This document shows, in pieces, positions 27,320-38,342 of a DNA stretch of 61,399 bases (its first letter is position 1; each line of letters begins with the position of its first letter). The notes below the pieces were generated by a model that was not told where the DNA came from, searched no databases, and saw only the letters and a program-made list of their open reading frames with translations. The position numbers were made by a program, and so were the translations under genes. Source of the DNA: Coleofasciculus sp. LEGE 07092 (GTDB lineage Bacteria > Cyanobacteriota > Cyanobacteriia > Cyanobacteriales > Coleofasciculaceae); the NCBI RefSeq assembly GCF_015207375.1, contig NZ_JADEWY010000022.1, positions 1-61,399 on the forward strand. Direction: 5' to 3'.

Positions 27320-30300
27320 CTATTTGGCAGCCTTTCTAATTGCGATCGCTTTCCTATCTACAGACACTTTCAACTGCTCTAAACGTTGCTCTAACTGATT
27401 CACTAACTCGATAGTTCCCTCCAAGCTGTTCGCTTTTGCGTGATCGTGGAGTTGACTCGCTAATCCTGACATCGATTGCACGGCAACTGAGGCACTCGAA
27501 CCTTTGAGCTGGTGAGCTTTGTTCGCGAGAGTAACCCAGTCTTGATTCTCTAGAGCTTGCTTGGTTTCCGTGAGGAAACCTTTGCTATCTTTGATAAATC
27601 CCTTCACCAGTTCCAGTTGGAATGCAGGCTCCGCCCCAGAGATTTCTTGTAGGTGTGCCCAATCTACCAAATCGTCACCTTCAGACTTGCTGCGTTCTCC
27701 CCGCACGTCTGCTTTGACGACAGATGACCATCGCTGTAACATAACTTTCAACTCCTTGACCATCACGGGTTTGCTCAGGTAGTCATCCATACCCGCCGCC
27801 AAACACTTCTCCCGATCCCCCGGCATCGCGTAAGCCGTCATGCCAATAACAACGGTATGACGATCTGTACCTTCTCGCTGGCGCAATTTCTGGGTTGCCT
27901 GATAGCCGTCCATAATCGGCATCTGACAGTCCATAAGTACGATGTCATACTCGTTATGAGCTAATTTCTCAAGGGCTTTGCGACCATTTTCTGCCGACTC
28001 CCACTGATGACCCAGCAAGCGCACCTGATGCTGAACTAATTTTAGGTTAATGGGGGTATCTTCAACTAACAGAAGTTTCAGACTAGTTTGTTGTTTTTGG
28101 TCAGAGTCCAATCCTAGTTTCCTCAATGGCGGAGTATCAGTGCTGGGCGATCGCTTTTGGGGTGTTTGTACCTTAGTCGCTTGAGGCGATCGCTCATCTC
28201 CAGTTGAGGCATTCATATCGATATGTCCCTTGAGTTGCTCAAGGATTTGTTCTAACTGAGCAATGAACTGAGCCGCACCATCCGGATTTTTAACGATCGC
28301 TTGATGGCGAAGTTGAGACGCCATCTCTGGCATAGCTTGTACGGCAACCGAAGAACTTGCCCCTTTGATTTGGTGAGCTTTGTTGGCTAATGTCACCCAG
28401 TCGCTATCGGCTAAAGCTTCTTTGGCTTCCGCAAGAAAACTCGCCCCCTCTTTGATAAATCCTTGCACCAGTTCCAGTTGGAATGCCGGGTCTCCCTCAG
28501 AAATTGCCTTCAGACGTACCCAGTCCACTAAGGTTGAGGACGGCTCCAGTTTCGTTTGACGCTCAGGTTTGAGCTTTGTCTCCTGGGAATTTCCTTTACC
28601 TTTCGGCGACCAACGCTCTAGCATCGGTGCCAAATTTTTCACCATCACCGGTTTGCTGAGGTAGTCATCCATGCCGACTGCCAAACATTTTTCGCGATCG
28701 CCTTGCATCGCATAAGCCGTCATGCCAATCAGCACAGTATGGCGGTCTGTACCTTCCCGTTGGCGCAACATTCGAGTTGCCTGATAGCCATCCATCACCG
28801 GCATCTGGCAATCCATTAGCACGATGTCGTACTCATTTTGTGCTAATTTGTCAAGGGCTTCTTGTCCATTCTCTGCGGACTCCGACTGGTGTCCCAGGAG
28901 TTGCACCTGATGCTGCACCAGTTTGAGATTGATAGGAGTATCTTCCACTAACAAAATCTTCAAGCTCGTCTGCTGTTCACCTTTAGGAGTCAATTCGCCG
29001 TCCAAAGAAGACTGAGTACTAAGAATTGATGATGGGACTTCAGGTGCAAGTATCTTGAGTAGTGACTGTAGTAACTGCGATTCTTTGACAGGTTTGACTA
29101 AATAATCAGCAAACCCACTTTTTAGTAGGGGTTGAGCGGAATCGCCAGCATGCATGGATGTCATCAGCACCAATTTGGTACGCGCCCAATCGGGTTCTGC
29201 CAGAATCAGCCGCCCCAGAGTTGAGCCATCGATTTTAGGCATTTTCATATCCAGCAGCGCCACATCGTAGGGGATTCCAGCTTCCGTGGCGGCTTGCAAA
29301 GCGTTGAGTGCGACAATGCCATTATCGGCTTCATCCACTTGCATACCCCTAGCACTCAACTGATGCTGCACGATTTGACGGTTAATGGGACGGTCATCGA
29401 CTACCAACACCCGTTTCCCAGTCAGGGATTCAGGGGATGCCAGCACACTGCTAATAACAGGATAGAGTCCTTCTACAATAGAGTCAGCCGTCACTTTCCC
29501 AAAGGTGGCTGTAAACCAGAACGTAGAACCAACCCCAGCTTGACTTTCTACGCCAATTTCACCGCCCATTATTTCGATAAGTTGCCTACAGATTGCCAGA
29601 CCTAAGCCAGTACCACCGTGCTTGCGGGTTGTAGAAACGTCTACTTGTGAGAAGGCTTGAAATAGCTTTCTCTGGTCGTCTAAGGAAATGCCAATTCCTG
29701 TATCTTTAACTGCAAATCGCAATTGGGTTTTTTGTTCGTCTTCCGATTCACCAGAAACCGATACGTGAATTACGACTTCCCCAGCATCGGTAAATTTCAC
29801 TGAATTGCCGACTAAATTGGTGAGAATCTGCCGCAGGCGACCCGCATCTCCTAGCAATTGTCGCGGTACATCGGTGTCTATTAACAGCGCCAGTTCCAAC
29901 TCTTTGGCATTGGCTTGGGAGCTGCACAAATCCAGTACTTCTTCCAAGCAGCGGTTCAAGTTCAACTCACCGGTATCGAGCCGCATTTCTCCAGCTTCAA
30001 GTTTCGAGAAGTCGAGAATATCGTTAATGACTCCTAGCAAGTGTTCGCCACTCACTTGCAGCGTTTTCACGAAGTCGAGCTGTCGGTCATTCAGTTCGGT
30101 ACTCAGGAGCAATTCACTCATGCCCAGCACTCCATTCATCGGGGTGCGGATTTCATGGCTCATGTTTGCCAAGAATTGGGCTTTGGCTCGTGCTGCTTCA
30201 ACGGCAGCTTCCCGCGCTTCAACTAACTGATTTTCGTATTGCTTGCGTTCGGTAATGTCGCGATTAACACCAATGGCAGCGATGGGCTTGCCCTTTTCGT

Positions 30301-31777
30301 CGGGCAGGGGTACGATGACAGTTTCGCAAACTCCTCTAGTCCCATCTTTACGAATAAAGTCAATCTCTCCAGCCCAGCGTCCCTCGCGCATCAATCCATC
30401 AATCATCTGCCGAGTCAGTATTCTTGCTTCTTCTGGCTGATAGACCATTCCGCAGGTTTTGCCTAACATTTCAGCTTTTTCGTAGCCAAATATTCGCTCG
30501 GCAGAGGGGTTCCAATCCAGAATGCGACCCGCTAAATCGGTGAGGATAACGCCGTCGTAAATGGTTTCAAACATTAGAGCTTGTCGGCGCAGCGCCTCAT
30601 CTGCTCGTTTGCGTGCTGAGATGTCTTGCACTAAACAGACGATTCCTTGAATTCTACCCGCAGCATTCTGCATAACTGATGCAGTAACAGACACGGGAAT
30701 GGGACCGCCTTCTTTAGTAAAGAAGGTTGTTTCTCTCCGCCCTAGGAAGCTATTTTGTCGAGAGCCGTTCGCTTCTAAGGACGAAAGGAAATTTTCTTCT
30801 TTAAAGAAGAGGTCTAGTGGTTGTCCGCGCAGCTCACTGGATTCATAGCCAGAGAGAAATAAGGTCGCTTCATTAAAGCTTTCAACTTTAATATTTCTAT
30901 TAAGAACAATCAACGCATCGCTCAGAGAACGGATAATATTATCTAGATAAGATTTGGATACAGTTGTGTCCTGAAGCTGCCGAACCATATTATTGAAGGC
31001 ATCGGCTAAAATACTCAATTCATCTCCTGTGTTAATCTCAACCTGGGTATCAAATTCTCCTTCCCCAATTTTGGCAGCGGCTTCTTTGAGCTTTACAATA
31101 GGTCGCGTAATCCTTTCGGCTAGCACTATCCCCATGATGATCGAGATAGCAATAACGACAGAAACGGAAGTTGAGTTAATGATAAGTGAATAAGTAGAGC
31201 TGCGGTTAGCGGTTTTATTTTCCTGTTCGAGAGCCTCCAAATTAACAGCAATTGCCTGATCGACGACTTCCAGAAATTGATCTTGCGCCTTTTCTATCTC
31301 CTGCCTAGCTTGAAGGATATCCTCTCCTTTAAAATTGGCAGCCTTTAAATCGATAATCTCCTGACCAATTTCAGCGAGTTGCAATTTTCCAGTGGTGAGT
31401 TGTCGGTAAACATTTTGTAATTGAGGCGTATTGGCAAAGTCTTTAAACTCAGCTAAGGATTGTTCTAGATTTTCGACAGCCTCCTGAAATTCTTTTTTCT
31501 CTTGAAGTTGTTCTTGGGAGCTGGCATCAACTTTAGTAGGAATAGAAAGATACTGAGATTCTCCTTCAATGACGGCATAGCTATAAACTTCATTCATCAT
31601 TAAGACTGAAGCAACCTTTACTCGGTCTAAGGCGATTAACTGTCGAGTTGTACTTTCTGTAATTTTATTAAACTGTTCGTCAACATTCTTTTTCGTTTGA
31701 ATATTAATGATGCCCAAAAGGGCGACTAGGGATGCCACCCCTAAAAAACCGGAAATAAATTTGGTTTTAAGTTTCAT
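27320..31777 (-). CDS. Membrane hybrid histidine kinase, PAS-PAS-HisKA-ATPase-REC-REC-HPt-REC-HPt
   Basis: This is a 1485-aa phosphorelay kinase. TM1 (about 7-25) and TM2 (about 198-220) flank a helical periplasmic sensor. HAMP follows (221-275), then two PAS/PAC domains (about 280-515). The phospho-His is near 541 ([11 protein letters not shown]). The ATPase has [16 protein letters not shown] and [13 protein letters not shown]1 (about 787-905), REC2 (938-1060), an HPt with AHQIKG (about 1132), REC3 (1232-1350) and a second HPt with AHQLKG (about 1419) follow. REC2-HPt1 and REC3-HPt2 are near-copies of each other. The sensed signal is unknown. The ATG at 31777 has GGGAG upstream. Confidence 0.94.
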   Translation of the reverse strand: MKLKTKFISGFLGVASLVALLGIINIQTKKNVDEQFNKITESTTRQLIALDRVKVASVLMMNEVYSYAVIEGESQYLSIPTKVDASSQEQLQEKKEFQEAVENLEQSLAEFKDFANTPQLQNVYRQLTTGKLQLAEIGQEIIDLKAANFKGEDILQARQEIEKAQDQFLEVVDQAIAVNLEALEQENKTANRSSTYSLIINSTSVSVVIAISIIMGIVLAERITRPIVKLKEAAAKIGEGEFDTQVEINTGDELSILADAFNNMVRQLQDTTVSKSYLDNIIRSLSDALIVLNRNIKVESFNEATLFLSGYESSELRGQPLDLFFKEENFLSSLEANGSRQNSFLGRRETTFFTKEGGPIPVSVTASVMQNAAGRIQGIVCLVQDISARKRADEALRRQALMFETIYDGVILTDLAGRILDWNPSAERIFGYEKAEMLGKTCGMVYQPEEARILTRQMIDGLMREGRWAGEIDFIRKDGTRGVCETVIVPLPDEKGKPIAAIGVNRDITERKQYENQLVEAREAAVEAARAKAQFLANMSHEIRTPMNGVLGMSELLLSTELNDRQLDFVKTLQVSGEHLLGVINDILDFSKLEAGEMRLDTGELNLNRCLEEVLDLCSSQANAKELELALLIDTDVPRQLLGDAGRLRQILTNLVGNSVKFTDAGEVVIHVSVSGESEDEQKTQLRFAVKDTGIGISLDDQRKLFQAFSQVDVSTTRKHGGTGLGLAICRQLIEIMGGEIGVESQAGVGSTFWFTATFGKVTADSIVEGLYPVISSVLASPESLTGKRVLVVDDRPINRQIVQHQLSARGMQVDEADNGIVALNALQAATEAGIPYDVALLDMKMPKIDGSTLGRLILAEPDWARTKLVLMTSMHAGDSAQPLLKSGFADYLVKPVKESQLLQSLLKILAPEVPSSILSTQSSLDGELTPKGEQQTSLKILLVEDTPINLKLVQHQVQLLGHQSESAENGQEALDKLAQNEYDIVLMDCQMPVMDGYQATRMLRQREGTDRHTVLIGMTAYAMQGDREKCLAVGMDDYLSKPVMVKNLAPMLERWSPKGKGNSQETKLKPERQTKLEPSSTLVDWVRLKAISEGDPAFQLELVQGFIKEGASFLAEAKEALADSDWVTLANKAHQIKGASSSVAVQAMPEMASQLRHQAIVKNPDGAAQFIAQLEQILEQLKGHIDMNASTGDERSPQATKVQTPQKRSPSTDTPPLRKLGLDSDQKQQTSLKLLLVEDTPINLKLVQHQVRLLGHQWESAENGRKALEKLAHNEYDIVLMDCQMPIMDGYQATQKLRQREGTDRHTVVIGMTAYAMPGDREKCLAAGMDDYLSKPVMVKELKVMLQRWSSVVKADVRGERSKSEGDDLVDWAHLQEISGAEPAFQLELVKGFIKDSKGFLTETKQALENQDWVTLANKAHQLKGSSASVAVQSMSGLASQLHDHAKANSLEGTIELVNQLEQRLEQLKVSVDRKAIAIRKAAK
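27330..28990 (-). repeat. Tandem duplication of a REC-HPt module within the kinase gene
   Basis: The segments of about 0.8 kb encoding REC2-HPt1 (about 28990-28210) and REC3-HPt2 (about 28100-27330) are close copies. Both receivers contain [50 protein letters not shown] and [12 protein letters not shown]. The HPt parts share the VTLANKAHQ(I/L)KG core and diverge more elsewhere. Confidence 0.85.
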
Positions 31778-31904
31778 ACACTTCTCCCATAACTATCCTG
31801 TTTTTCAGAGGTTGGCAGGTAATTTCCGGATAGTCGTATCCCTTCAAGCAGCAGGCGATCACACGGGATAGCTAGCAGGTTAAACTATTCAGAAGGGTTT
31901 GGGA

Positions 31905-32000
31905 TGTGGGGGAAGAGATAAGGAGAGAAGGAGACAAGGCGATTTTTGAGTGTTACTCTTCTCCTCCGCTCCCCCGCTCCCCACACCTGAGCGAAGCTCC
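31905..32000. repeat. Purine/pyrimidine-biased simple sequence upstream of glyS
   Basis: G/A-rich sequence (GGGGGAAGAGATAAGGAG...) is followed by C/T-rich sequence (CTCCGCTCCCCCGCTCCCC), so the two halves can partly pair. It resembles the repeats at the window ends and separates the kinase start from glyS. Confidence 0.4.
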
Positions 32001-32014
32001 CTCGTCTAGCTGTC

Positions 32015-34159
32015 ATGCCTACATTTTTATTAGAAGTCGGTACAGAAGAATTACCCGCAGATTTTGTCGATCGCGCTATTGTCCAGTGGCAGTCAAACCT
32101 GCCGAAAACCCTCGACGAGCAATTCCTCACTCCCGAAGCCATTGAGGTGTACGGTACTCCCCGACGCCTTGCCGTGCTAATTAAAGGGTTGCCAGCACAA
32201 CAACCCAACCGGGAAGAAGACGTGAAAGGTCCACCAGCAAAGGCAGCGTTTAAGGATGGTAAACCAACCAAAGCTGCCGAGGGGTTTGCCCGCAAGCAAG
32301 GGGTTGAACTGGATGCCCTGGAAGTGCGGGAGACAGACAAGGGAGAATTTGTTTTCGTTCTCAAAAAAATAGCCGGTCGTGCCGCTACTGAGATTCTCAC
32401 TGAACTGATTCCTCAGTGGATTTTGGGGCTGGAAGGCAAGCGGTTTATGTCTTGGGGAGATGGGGACATCAAGTTTTCTCGACCGATTCGCTGGTTGGTG
32501 GCACTATTGGATGATGCGGTATTGCCGATCGAGTTGGTCAGTGGTTCAGAAACGGTTAAGAGCGATCGCATTTCCCAAGGTCATCGCATCTTACAATCAG
32601 AACCCGTTCAGATACCCCAAGCGGCTGATTATGTCCAGTGCCTGCATTCTGCTTATGTTGTCGTAGACCCCAATGAACGTCGGAGCAAAATCAAAGAACA
32701 AGTGGAGTCGGCAGCGCAAAAGCTGGGGGGTCACGCTCCAATGTACGAAGATTTATTAGAAGAAGTTACCAACTTAGTCGAATTTCCCAGCGCTGTAGTC
32801 GGGAAATTTGACTCGGAGTTTTTGATTTTACCGCCAGAGGTGGTGAAAACAGTGATGGTCACTCACCAGCGCTACTTCCCGGTGTTCAAAGATGTCACCG
32901 CTACCGAGTTAATACCTTATTTCATTACCATTTCTAATGGCGACCCAGCTAAATCTGACATTATTGCACCTGGAAACGAACGGGTAATCCGAGCACGCTT
33001 GGCAGATGGTCAGTTTTTCTACAAAGCTGATTTGTGTCAGCCTCTAGAAAGTTACTTGCCCCGGTTGGAGAAGGTAACGTTTCAGGAAGATTTGGGTTCG
33101 GTACGCGAGAAAGTAGGGCGGATTGAGAAAATTGCGGCTCAGATTGCTGACCAATTACCAGTATCCCAGGCAGAGCATACTGATATTTTACGAGCGGCAG
33201 AGCTTTGCAAAGCTGACCTTGTTACCCAAATGGTCTACGAGTTTCCCGAATTGCAAGGAGTAATGGGCAGTAAATATGCTGCCGCTAGCGGGGAATCAGA
33301 AGCTGTGGCAACGGCAATTGTTGAACATTATTTACCCAAAGGAGCGGGAGATAAGTTGCCGCAAATCCTTACGGGTCAAGTTGTTGGCTTGGCTGACCGA
33401 CTGGATACCTTAGTAAGTATCTTTGGATTAGGAATGCTGCCAACGGGTTCCTCTGACCCCTTTGCTCTACGCCGTGCGGCAAATGCGCTCATTACTATTA
33501 CCTGGGATGCTGATTTACCGATTAATCTGTATCAGTTATTACAGGATATATCGGCAGATTTTGTAGCAACTTATTCGGATAAAAATTCGCCTGTGGAATT
33601 GCTACAGGAGTTCTTTTTACAACGCATCCGCACACTACTACAAGAAGAACGGACGATTGATTACGACTTAGTAAATGCTGTTCTGGGTGAGAATGATACT
33701 GAGTACACTCAACGGGCATTAAAAGACTTGTTGGATGTCCGTGATCGCGCTTTATTCCTCCAAACTATCCGCAATAACGGTAAGCTCGATGAAATCTACG
33801 AAACCGTTAACCGTTCTGCCCGTTTATCAGTTCAAGGGGAGTTGGATTTCCAACAATTAGAACCCAAGGCGGTTGTGCGTCCGGAACTATTCCAAAAATC
33901 CTCTGAGAAAGCATTTTACGATGCCCTAGTCAAGCTAGTACCGCAAACCCAAGCAGCTCAAGAACAACGTAATTATCAACAAGTGGTTGATGCTTTGGCA
34001 GAGATTGCTCCTACTGTTAGCCGATTCTTTGATGGTGAAGACAGCGTGTTGGTGATGGACTCAGACCCAGAAATTCGGCGGAATCGGTTGAATTTACTGG
34101 GTTTACTGCGGAATCATGCGCGGGTGCTGGCTGATTTTGGAGCGATCGTTAAAAGTTAG
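32015..34159 (+). CDS. glyS: Glycine--tRNA ligase beta subunit
   Basis: This 714-aa protein is the beta subunit of the tetrameric bacterial glycyl-tRNA synthetase. The N-terminus [19 protein letters not shown] is diagnostic. [60 protein letters not shown] and the C-terminal [21 protein letters not shown] are also conserved. The beta subunit contains HD-like and anticodon-recognition parts. The alpha subunit gene (glyQ) is not in this window. Confidence 0.97.
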   Translation: MPTFLLEVGTEELPADFVDRAIVQWQSNLPKTLDEQFLTPEAIEVYGTPRRLAVLIKGLPAQQPNREEDVKGPPAKAAFKDGKPTKAAEGFARKQGVELDALEVRETDKGEFVFVLKKIAGRAATEILTELIPQWILGLEGKRFMSWGDGDIKFSRPIRWLVALLDDAVLPIELVSGSETVKSDRISQGHRILQSEPVQIPQAADYVQCLHSAYVVVDPNERRSKIKEQVESAAQKLGGHAPMYEDLLEEVTNLVEFPSAVVGKFDSEFLILPPEVVKTVMVTHQRYFPVFKDVTATELIPYFITISNGDPAKSDIIAPGNERVIRARLADGQFFYKADLCQPLESYLPRLEKVTFQEDLGSVREKVGRIEKIAAQIADQLPVSQAEHTDILRAAELCKADLVTQMVYEFPELQGVMGSKYAAASGESEAVATAIVEHYLPKGAGDKLPQILTGQVVGLADRLDTLVSIFGLGMLPTGSSDPFALRRAANALITITWDADLPINLYQLLQDISADFVATYSDKNSPVELLQEFFLQRIRTLLQEERTIDYDLVNAVLGENDTEYTQRALKDLLDVRDRALFLQTIRNNGKLDEIYETVNRSARLSVQGELDFQQLEPKAVVRPELFQKSSEKAFYDALVKLVPQTQAAQEQRNYQQVVDALAEIAPTVSRFFDGEDSVLVMDSDPEIRRNRLNLLGLLRNHARVLADFGAIVKS

Positions 34160-34165
34160 AGTTGG

Positions 34166-34196
34166 AAGGGAGTGGGGAGTGGGGAACTCCCCATGA
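34166..34196. repeat. GGGGAGT-type repeat with small hairpin after glyS
   Basis: GGGAGTGGGGAGTGGGG is followed by AACTCCCC, allowing a short hairpin. It belongs to the heptanucleotide-type repeats seen elsewhere in the window. Confidence 0.45.
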
Positions 34197-34266
34197 GTTC
34201 AAAAGCCGAGGATTCCGTCAGGATAAATAGGGGAAAATTATGCGTAGGAACAGGGAATCGGTTCAT

Positions 34267-34593
34267 TCACAACTCATCGAGTTGCAATGTTCCCCGTATT
34301 TGTTGCTGAAACAGTCGCTGTTGTAGGGATGGAGGTTGCTGCAAAATTTCCCGAATTTGTTCTTCAGCTTTTTGTTGCAGATTGTCAGACTCAGCGGGTT
34401 CTAACTGTAAAAATAAATACAGGAGAGGTTGTTCGCGCTGGAGGCGTTGTTGCAATTGCCGGAGTTGGGAGGGGTTGGTGAGTTGCTCGATAGTAGAGGG
34501 TAGTTGTTGCTCGGATAAGGGTTGTGCTTGAGTTGGTGTTATCCAGCCGAGTAAGGTCAAACTTATCGCTGCTGCCAGAATTTTGATGTTCAT
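34267..34593 (-). CDS. Small exported Gln-rich protein
   Basis: This 108-aa protein has a clear signal peptide, MNIKILAAAISLTLLGWITP, ending TQAQ with cleavage expected after AQA near residue 23. The mature part is about one quarter Gln and is strongly helical (LRQLQQRLQREQP, LQQKAEEQIREIL, LQQRLFQQQI). I do not recognise the family. It is probably periplasmic. It stands alone between glyS and an insertion-element remnant. Confidence 0.65.
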   Translation of the reverse strand: MNIKILAAAISLTLLGWITPTQAQPLSEQQLPSTIEQLTNPSQLRQLQQRLQREQPLLYLFLQLEPAESDNLQQKAEEQIREILQQPPSLQQRLFQQQIRGTLQLDEL

Positions 34594-34850
34594 AGTAAAA
34601 TGATTGCCCCTGCTTTATTTACTATTAATTTATCATCCAAATAATTGAGTAGAGGGCATTCGTGTCAACTTAACGTGAAACCTAAGCGTGACTATAATTT
34701 CCCATCAAACCCGCAGTCTGAAAGCCTAGGGCTACACGGGACAAAACCAGCATACGCAGGCTTCAAATTCAGCCCGCGCAAGATTCTCTCATTGGGTGCC
34801 CGCCAGTGGCGAGGATGATGGAGTTGAAAACAGGCACGGAGTATCTCATC

Positions 34851-35741
34851 TATCGCTCTTTTGTCACTCTCCGAAGAAAGCAAGTAACTTCATAAGCCGA
34901 TTATCCATCGGCAAAATCAAGTTTAAATTGATTCATAGCATGAATTAAATCATGAAATCCCAGTAATAAGTAACGATTAGGAAAAATGTCTAACCAAGGG
35001 GAAATTAGCCACAATAGAATAGTCGGCTGGATAATTAAACGCAGATTATTCAAAACATTTTTCCATCCAACTCCCTGATTCCATTGTTGATGTATAGAAA
35101 AATCAACAGCAGGTTTTTTACTCTTAGAATTACTGGGATGAGATGGGTTTAATAACTGAAAAACTGGTGCATTCAAGCTAATCATTAAATAAACCGAAAA
35201 AATAATTTCCCACCATTTTTCAATATCGGCAAAACTAGTCAGACGTGAAACAATTCCCTGCTCGACTTTACCGATGCTGCCTAGGTACTGTCTGGCTACA
35301 TAATCTGTTGTTTTCCCTTTTTTTCTATCTCCGGTTTCATCTATTACTACTGTCAGCGGATTGTCATTTAACAGCGCTAATATTTTTGATAATCTTTGCT
35401 TTCTTAGTTCGCTGACCTCCCACGGTGATTCAGAAAGGAAATGGTGCAATGATTGAGCCGATTTCAGTCCAACCGCTTTCGCAATTTCTGGTAAAGATTT
35501 TCTCTTAATTTCTGCAATTATTCCCAAATGTAAATATTTAAAACATTCATAACTTCTGACTTCAGTAAATAAGTCTTTGCAGCCCTCACAATATTTATCT
35601 ATGAAGGATACCGTCCCTTGAGCATCTCTGGCTTTATGTTTGAGAATTTGTAACTCTACATCCATTGCTCTGCCTTCCTTATAGAGATTTAACCTGTTTA
35701 TCTCTTCATTTTAGTTCTCGGAGAGTGACAGAAGAGGGATA
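34851..35741 (-). mobile_element. IS701-like element, internally deleted, with terminal inverted repeats
   Basis: Inverted ends of about 24 bp with two mismatches (34851-34874 and 35718-35741) share the perfect core TGTCACTCTCCGA. They bound a roughly 0.9-kb element carrying one truncated transposase. An intact IS701-type element is about 1.4 kb, so roughly a third is missing. No target duplication was evident. It cannot move by itself, but its ends may still be recognised by a full copy elsewhere in the genome. Confidence 0.75.
34901..35665 (-). pseudogene. IS701-family transposase, internally deleted
   Basis: The 254-aa frame starts MDVELQILKHKARDAQGTVS. It has the DDE N-terminal half, with HHFLSESPW and the first catalytic Asp in VVIDETGDRKKGK, then DYVARQYLGSIGKVEQGIVS. 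Directly after this it jumps to a typical transposase C-terminus, RLTSFADIEKWWEIIFSVYL, ending LDFADG. The stretch that should hold the second Asp and the Glu is absent, although the frame is kept. It cannot be an active transposase. It might still bind the element ends. Confidence 0.85.
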
Positions 35742-35743
35742 GT

Positions 35744-36502
35744 TTATATAGGGAAAGTTTGATTAAACCTACCTTGATATGTAAAGTGAGGTAAATCTTC
35801 ACGTAAGAACTTACGTTGTGTATTCTTTGAGAAGTGGACAAAGAAAGAATTGAACGATTCATTGTGTTGTATATCTAAATCATCTACACCAATGAGTTCT
35901 GAAAAAAGAATAAATAACTCATCAAAAGAGTAATAGAAATGCCAATGAGTTTCCACGTTATTGATAATGTTCCAGCATTCCTGCTCGTAAGGGATACCGT
36001 TGTGGGGCATATGATTGACGGAGAGGAAGTGGAGGATAGCGTGTCCCTGGGGAGCAAGAACGCGATAAATCTCGCGCATAAGTAGAAATGCCACATGCTT
36101 TTCGATGTGCTGGAGTGCAGCACATGAATAGATGACAGGAAAATAGTTATCGGAAAACGGAAAATTAAAGCCGTCATAGAGAACAAACTGGGCTTTAGGA
36201 TCAGAAAATCGTTCCTGAGCCCTCCGAATCATATTTTCGGAAATATCTAACCCAGTAATTTCCCCCATAGGGAACTTTTCCAACATGACTTGCATAATCC
36301 AGCCAACACCACTACCAATCTCTAGCACGTGATCGCCCTCTTTAGGCTGTGCAAAGGGATAGAGAACTTCAAACATCTGGTCACGATAACCCCGAGCGCG
36401 ATCGGCAAGTTGCTCAAGCGAAACACCATCATGAATCCGTCTATTCAAGCTATCGAGGCTTTCTTCTCTTGTCCAGGCAGCAGCATACGCAGTTGGTTCC
36501 AT
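35744..36502 (-). CDS. Class I SAM-dependent methyltransferase
   Basis: This 252-aa protein has a Rossmann methyltransferase core. Motif I VLEIGSGVGWIMQ lies near residue 59, with GEITGLDISENMIRRAQ, AQFVLYDGFNFPFSDNYF, SCAALQHIEKH and EIYRVLAPQGHAILHF following. It matches Methyltransf_11-type enzymes acting on small molecules. The substrate is not predictable. It follows the PhyH-type dioxygenase gene on the same strand (153 bp gap), and the pair may modify a common metabolite. Its stop is 3 bp from the end of the IS701-like element. Confidence 0.82.
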   Translation of the reverse strand: MEPTAYAAAWTREESLDSLNRRIHDGVSLEQLADRARGYRDQMFEVLYPFAQPKEGDHVLEIGSGVGWIMQVMLEKFPMGEITGLDISENMIRRAQERFSDPKAQFVLYDGFNFPFSDNYFPVIYSCAALQHIEKHVAFLLMREIYRVLAPQGHAILHFLSVNHMPHNGIPYEQECWNIINNVETHWHFYYSFDELFILFSELIGVDDLDIQHNESFNSFFVHFSKNTQRKFLREDLPHFTYQGRFNQTFPI

Positions 36503-36655
36503 CTCCTATTCTCCCTTTAGTAGTTGATTTGTCTCAAATGTTCTCGGCTTGCTTGTCTTGTGACAGCACATCAGTACGGTTGCCGATGATTACCTTAGCT
36601 CAAGTCGATGATGAATACTATCCTTGCTCCTGTTGATAGCAGTGCCAACACGAGG

Positions 36656-37531
36656 CTAGAAGTTCGCTGGAGGTACAGGGTGCGGGTTTCGTTTAAACCA
36701 ATATCCCTTTCCGAATGGCTCAACAGTGCATTGTAATTGTTTGCTATCCTCAAGAGTCCAGTAATGGCTGACCAAACTCTTTCGAGTTAGTGCTTGGTTC
36801 TTGATAGGTGCTCCTCCATGCAGCAGCTTGGAATGCCAGATGAAAACATCACCTTTCTTAGCCTTTAAATAGTGAGGAGTCAAGCCTAACGTACTAATAT
36901 TGGACTGGATATACTCTTGCCATTGAGGCATTTCCTCTGGAATAAAGTGTATCCCCCCGTTAGAGAAGTGGTACACAGGGATATTATGGCTTCCTGGGTA
37001 ATACTGAAGAGGCCCTGCATCCAGATGAGCGTCTTCTAAGGCAATCCAGGAAGCTGCCAGGTTATTTTCTCTCAACGGTGTCATGTAGAGCGCATCCACA
37101 TGATAAGGCTGCTGAGTGCCCTTTTCCATGTTCAAAGTATTGATCAAGACGGGAGCATCTCCTAAAACCTTTGCTAATACCTCTACAAGAGTTTCGTGGA
37201 GCGCCACATGAAGGATCTCTTTGAAATTTAAGTAGAGATCATTGACTTTACAGTGATGAAACTTTTCATCACTCGAAAGGTCGCTCATCCAATTTCTCCG
37301 ACCAGTGACCAAGTCATCTACCACTACGAAAGGGGGACAGTCCCGCCAAACCTCACTAACAAGGCGGTTCACATCCTCAATGATGTCTTCACTGAAGAAA
37401 CCAGGAAGGTAGAGATAACCATTTTTTTGCCAAAACTGCGAATTTTCAGGTTCCTGAATACCTACATATTTGTAATTCGATTGATGGGATAATCTCTTCC
37501 AAAACCTAAATCCCTTAGAGAATAGAGCCAT
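36656..37531 (-). CDS. Phytanoyl-CoA dioxygenase (PhyH) family protein
   Basis: This 291-aa Fe(II)/2-oxoglutarate-type oxygenase has the N-terminal NGYLYLPGFFSEDIIEDVNR and the metal motif HVD in QPYHVDALYM (about residue 145). GPLQYYPGSHNIPVYHF follows, and the distal His is in KLLHGG (about 236). In this family such proteins hydroxylate or halogenate small molecules. The substrate is unknown. Asp is present in HxD, so hydroxylation rather than halogenation is expected. It is upstream of, and codirectional with, the methyltransferase. Confidence 0.85.
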   Translation of the reverse strand: MALFSKGFRFWKRLSHQSNYKYVGIQEPENSQFWQKNGYLYLPGFFSEDIIEDVNRLVSEVWRDCPPFVVVDDLVTGRRNWMSDLSSDEKFHHCKVNDLYLNFKEILHVALHETLVEVLAKVLGDAPVLINTLNMEKGTQQPYHVDALYMTPLRENNLAASWIALEDAHLDAGPLQYYPGSHNIPVYHFSNGGIHFIPEEMPQWQEYIQSNISTLGLTPHYLKAKKGDVFIWHSKLLHGGAPIKNQALTRKSLVSHYWTLEDSKQLQCTVEPFGKGYWFKRNPHPVPPANF

Positions 37532-37617
37532 AAATTTGTCTTGTTTGCTGACCTGTTATACATTTAAGCAGCTATAGTGATGCAATCTGACATAGGATAC
37601 CCAGACCTGTTCAATTA

Positions 37618-37634
37618 GTCAAGCCTGGCTTGAC
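37618..37634. promoter_or_regulatory. Perfect palindrome upstream of the PhyH gene
   Basis: GTCAAGCC and GGCTTGAC are separated by one T, about 87 bp upstream of the dioxygenase start codon. It has the size and symmetry of an operator for a dimeric regulator. No regulator gene is adjacent, so this is only a candidate. Confidence 0.35.
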
Positions 37635-37685
37635 AGTCCACTAGCCCTGAAGGGGGGGACTTAAACTTCCATCCAAGGAACAGTA

Positions 37686-38174
37686 TTGACCTATCTACGC
37701 GACAAATTGAGAAGAGCCTGGCGGACTTACAGTCTGTTTCCTGATCGCTTGTTGGTAAGAACAATACCAGACGGGCTTCGTTTGAGTAGCCCAAGGATGA
37801 GAGCCTTCGGGCTTAAGTTGACACCAATGCCCCTATACCTGATTTATCCGGACGAGCCAGAAGCCTATCAGACAACTACCGAATATTTTCTTGGTGATTC
37901 AGTACTCGTTGCCCCAGTAGTAGAGGCAGGTGGATATCGTCGCGTTTACCTGCCCGGTGAGAATTGGTGGGAACGAGAAACGGGTAAAATTTACTCCGGT
38001 TCCCAGCATCTGGATTTATATGTTCTGATCGAACAAGTCCCCGTATTTGTAAAAGCGGGAGCAATATTACCCCTGCAACCCGTCTCGCTGCGGGTGGGAA
38101 CCACTTCCCGAGATTCCCTTATTCTTGAAGTTTATGCTGGGGAATGGGGAATAGGGAATAGATGCGATCGCTGA
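37686..38174 (+). pseudogene. Glycoside hydrolase family 31 (alpha-glucosidase) C-terminal remnant
   Basis: The last 110 codons show a GH31 barrel end and the proximal C-terminal domain: MPLYLIYPDEPEAYQTTTEY, FLGDSVLVAPVVEAGGYRRV, YLPGENWWERETGKIY and VPVFVKAGAILPLQP. The catalytic region is absent, and the sequence upstream (LRDKLRRAWRTYS...) does not continue the family in frame. The 3' end runs into a GGGGAAT-type tandem repeat (38141-38161). It is the decayed 3' end of a gene. Confidence 0.8.
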
Positions 38175-38342
38175 AACACTTTTAAGTAGGTTGGGCATTT
38201 CTGTACGAGATATTATAGTCAGTTTAAATGAATCGTGAAATCTTTTTGTTCCCTGTTCCCTTTCCTCGCTTTTGGCGTTTACGAATCAAATACACTGACT
38301 CTATACGGTATGCTAAACCAGGGACTTTTTAACACCTAAGTT

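Noticed and set aside
34692..34883. 62-codon frame on the - strand running into the IS701-like end
   Set aside because: It crosses the inverted repeat boundary and has no family features.
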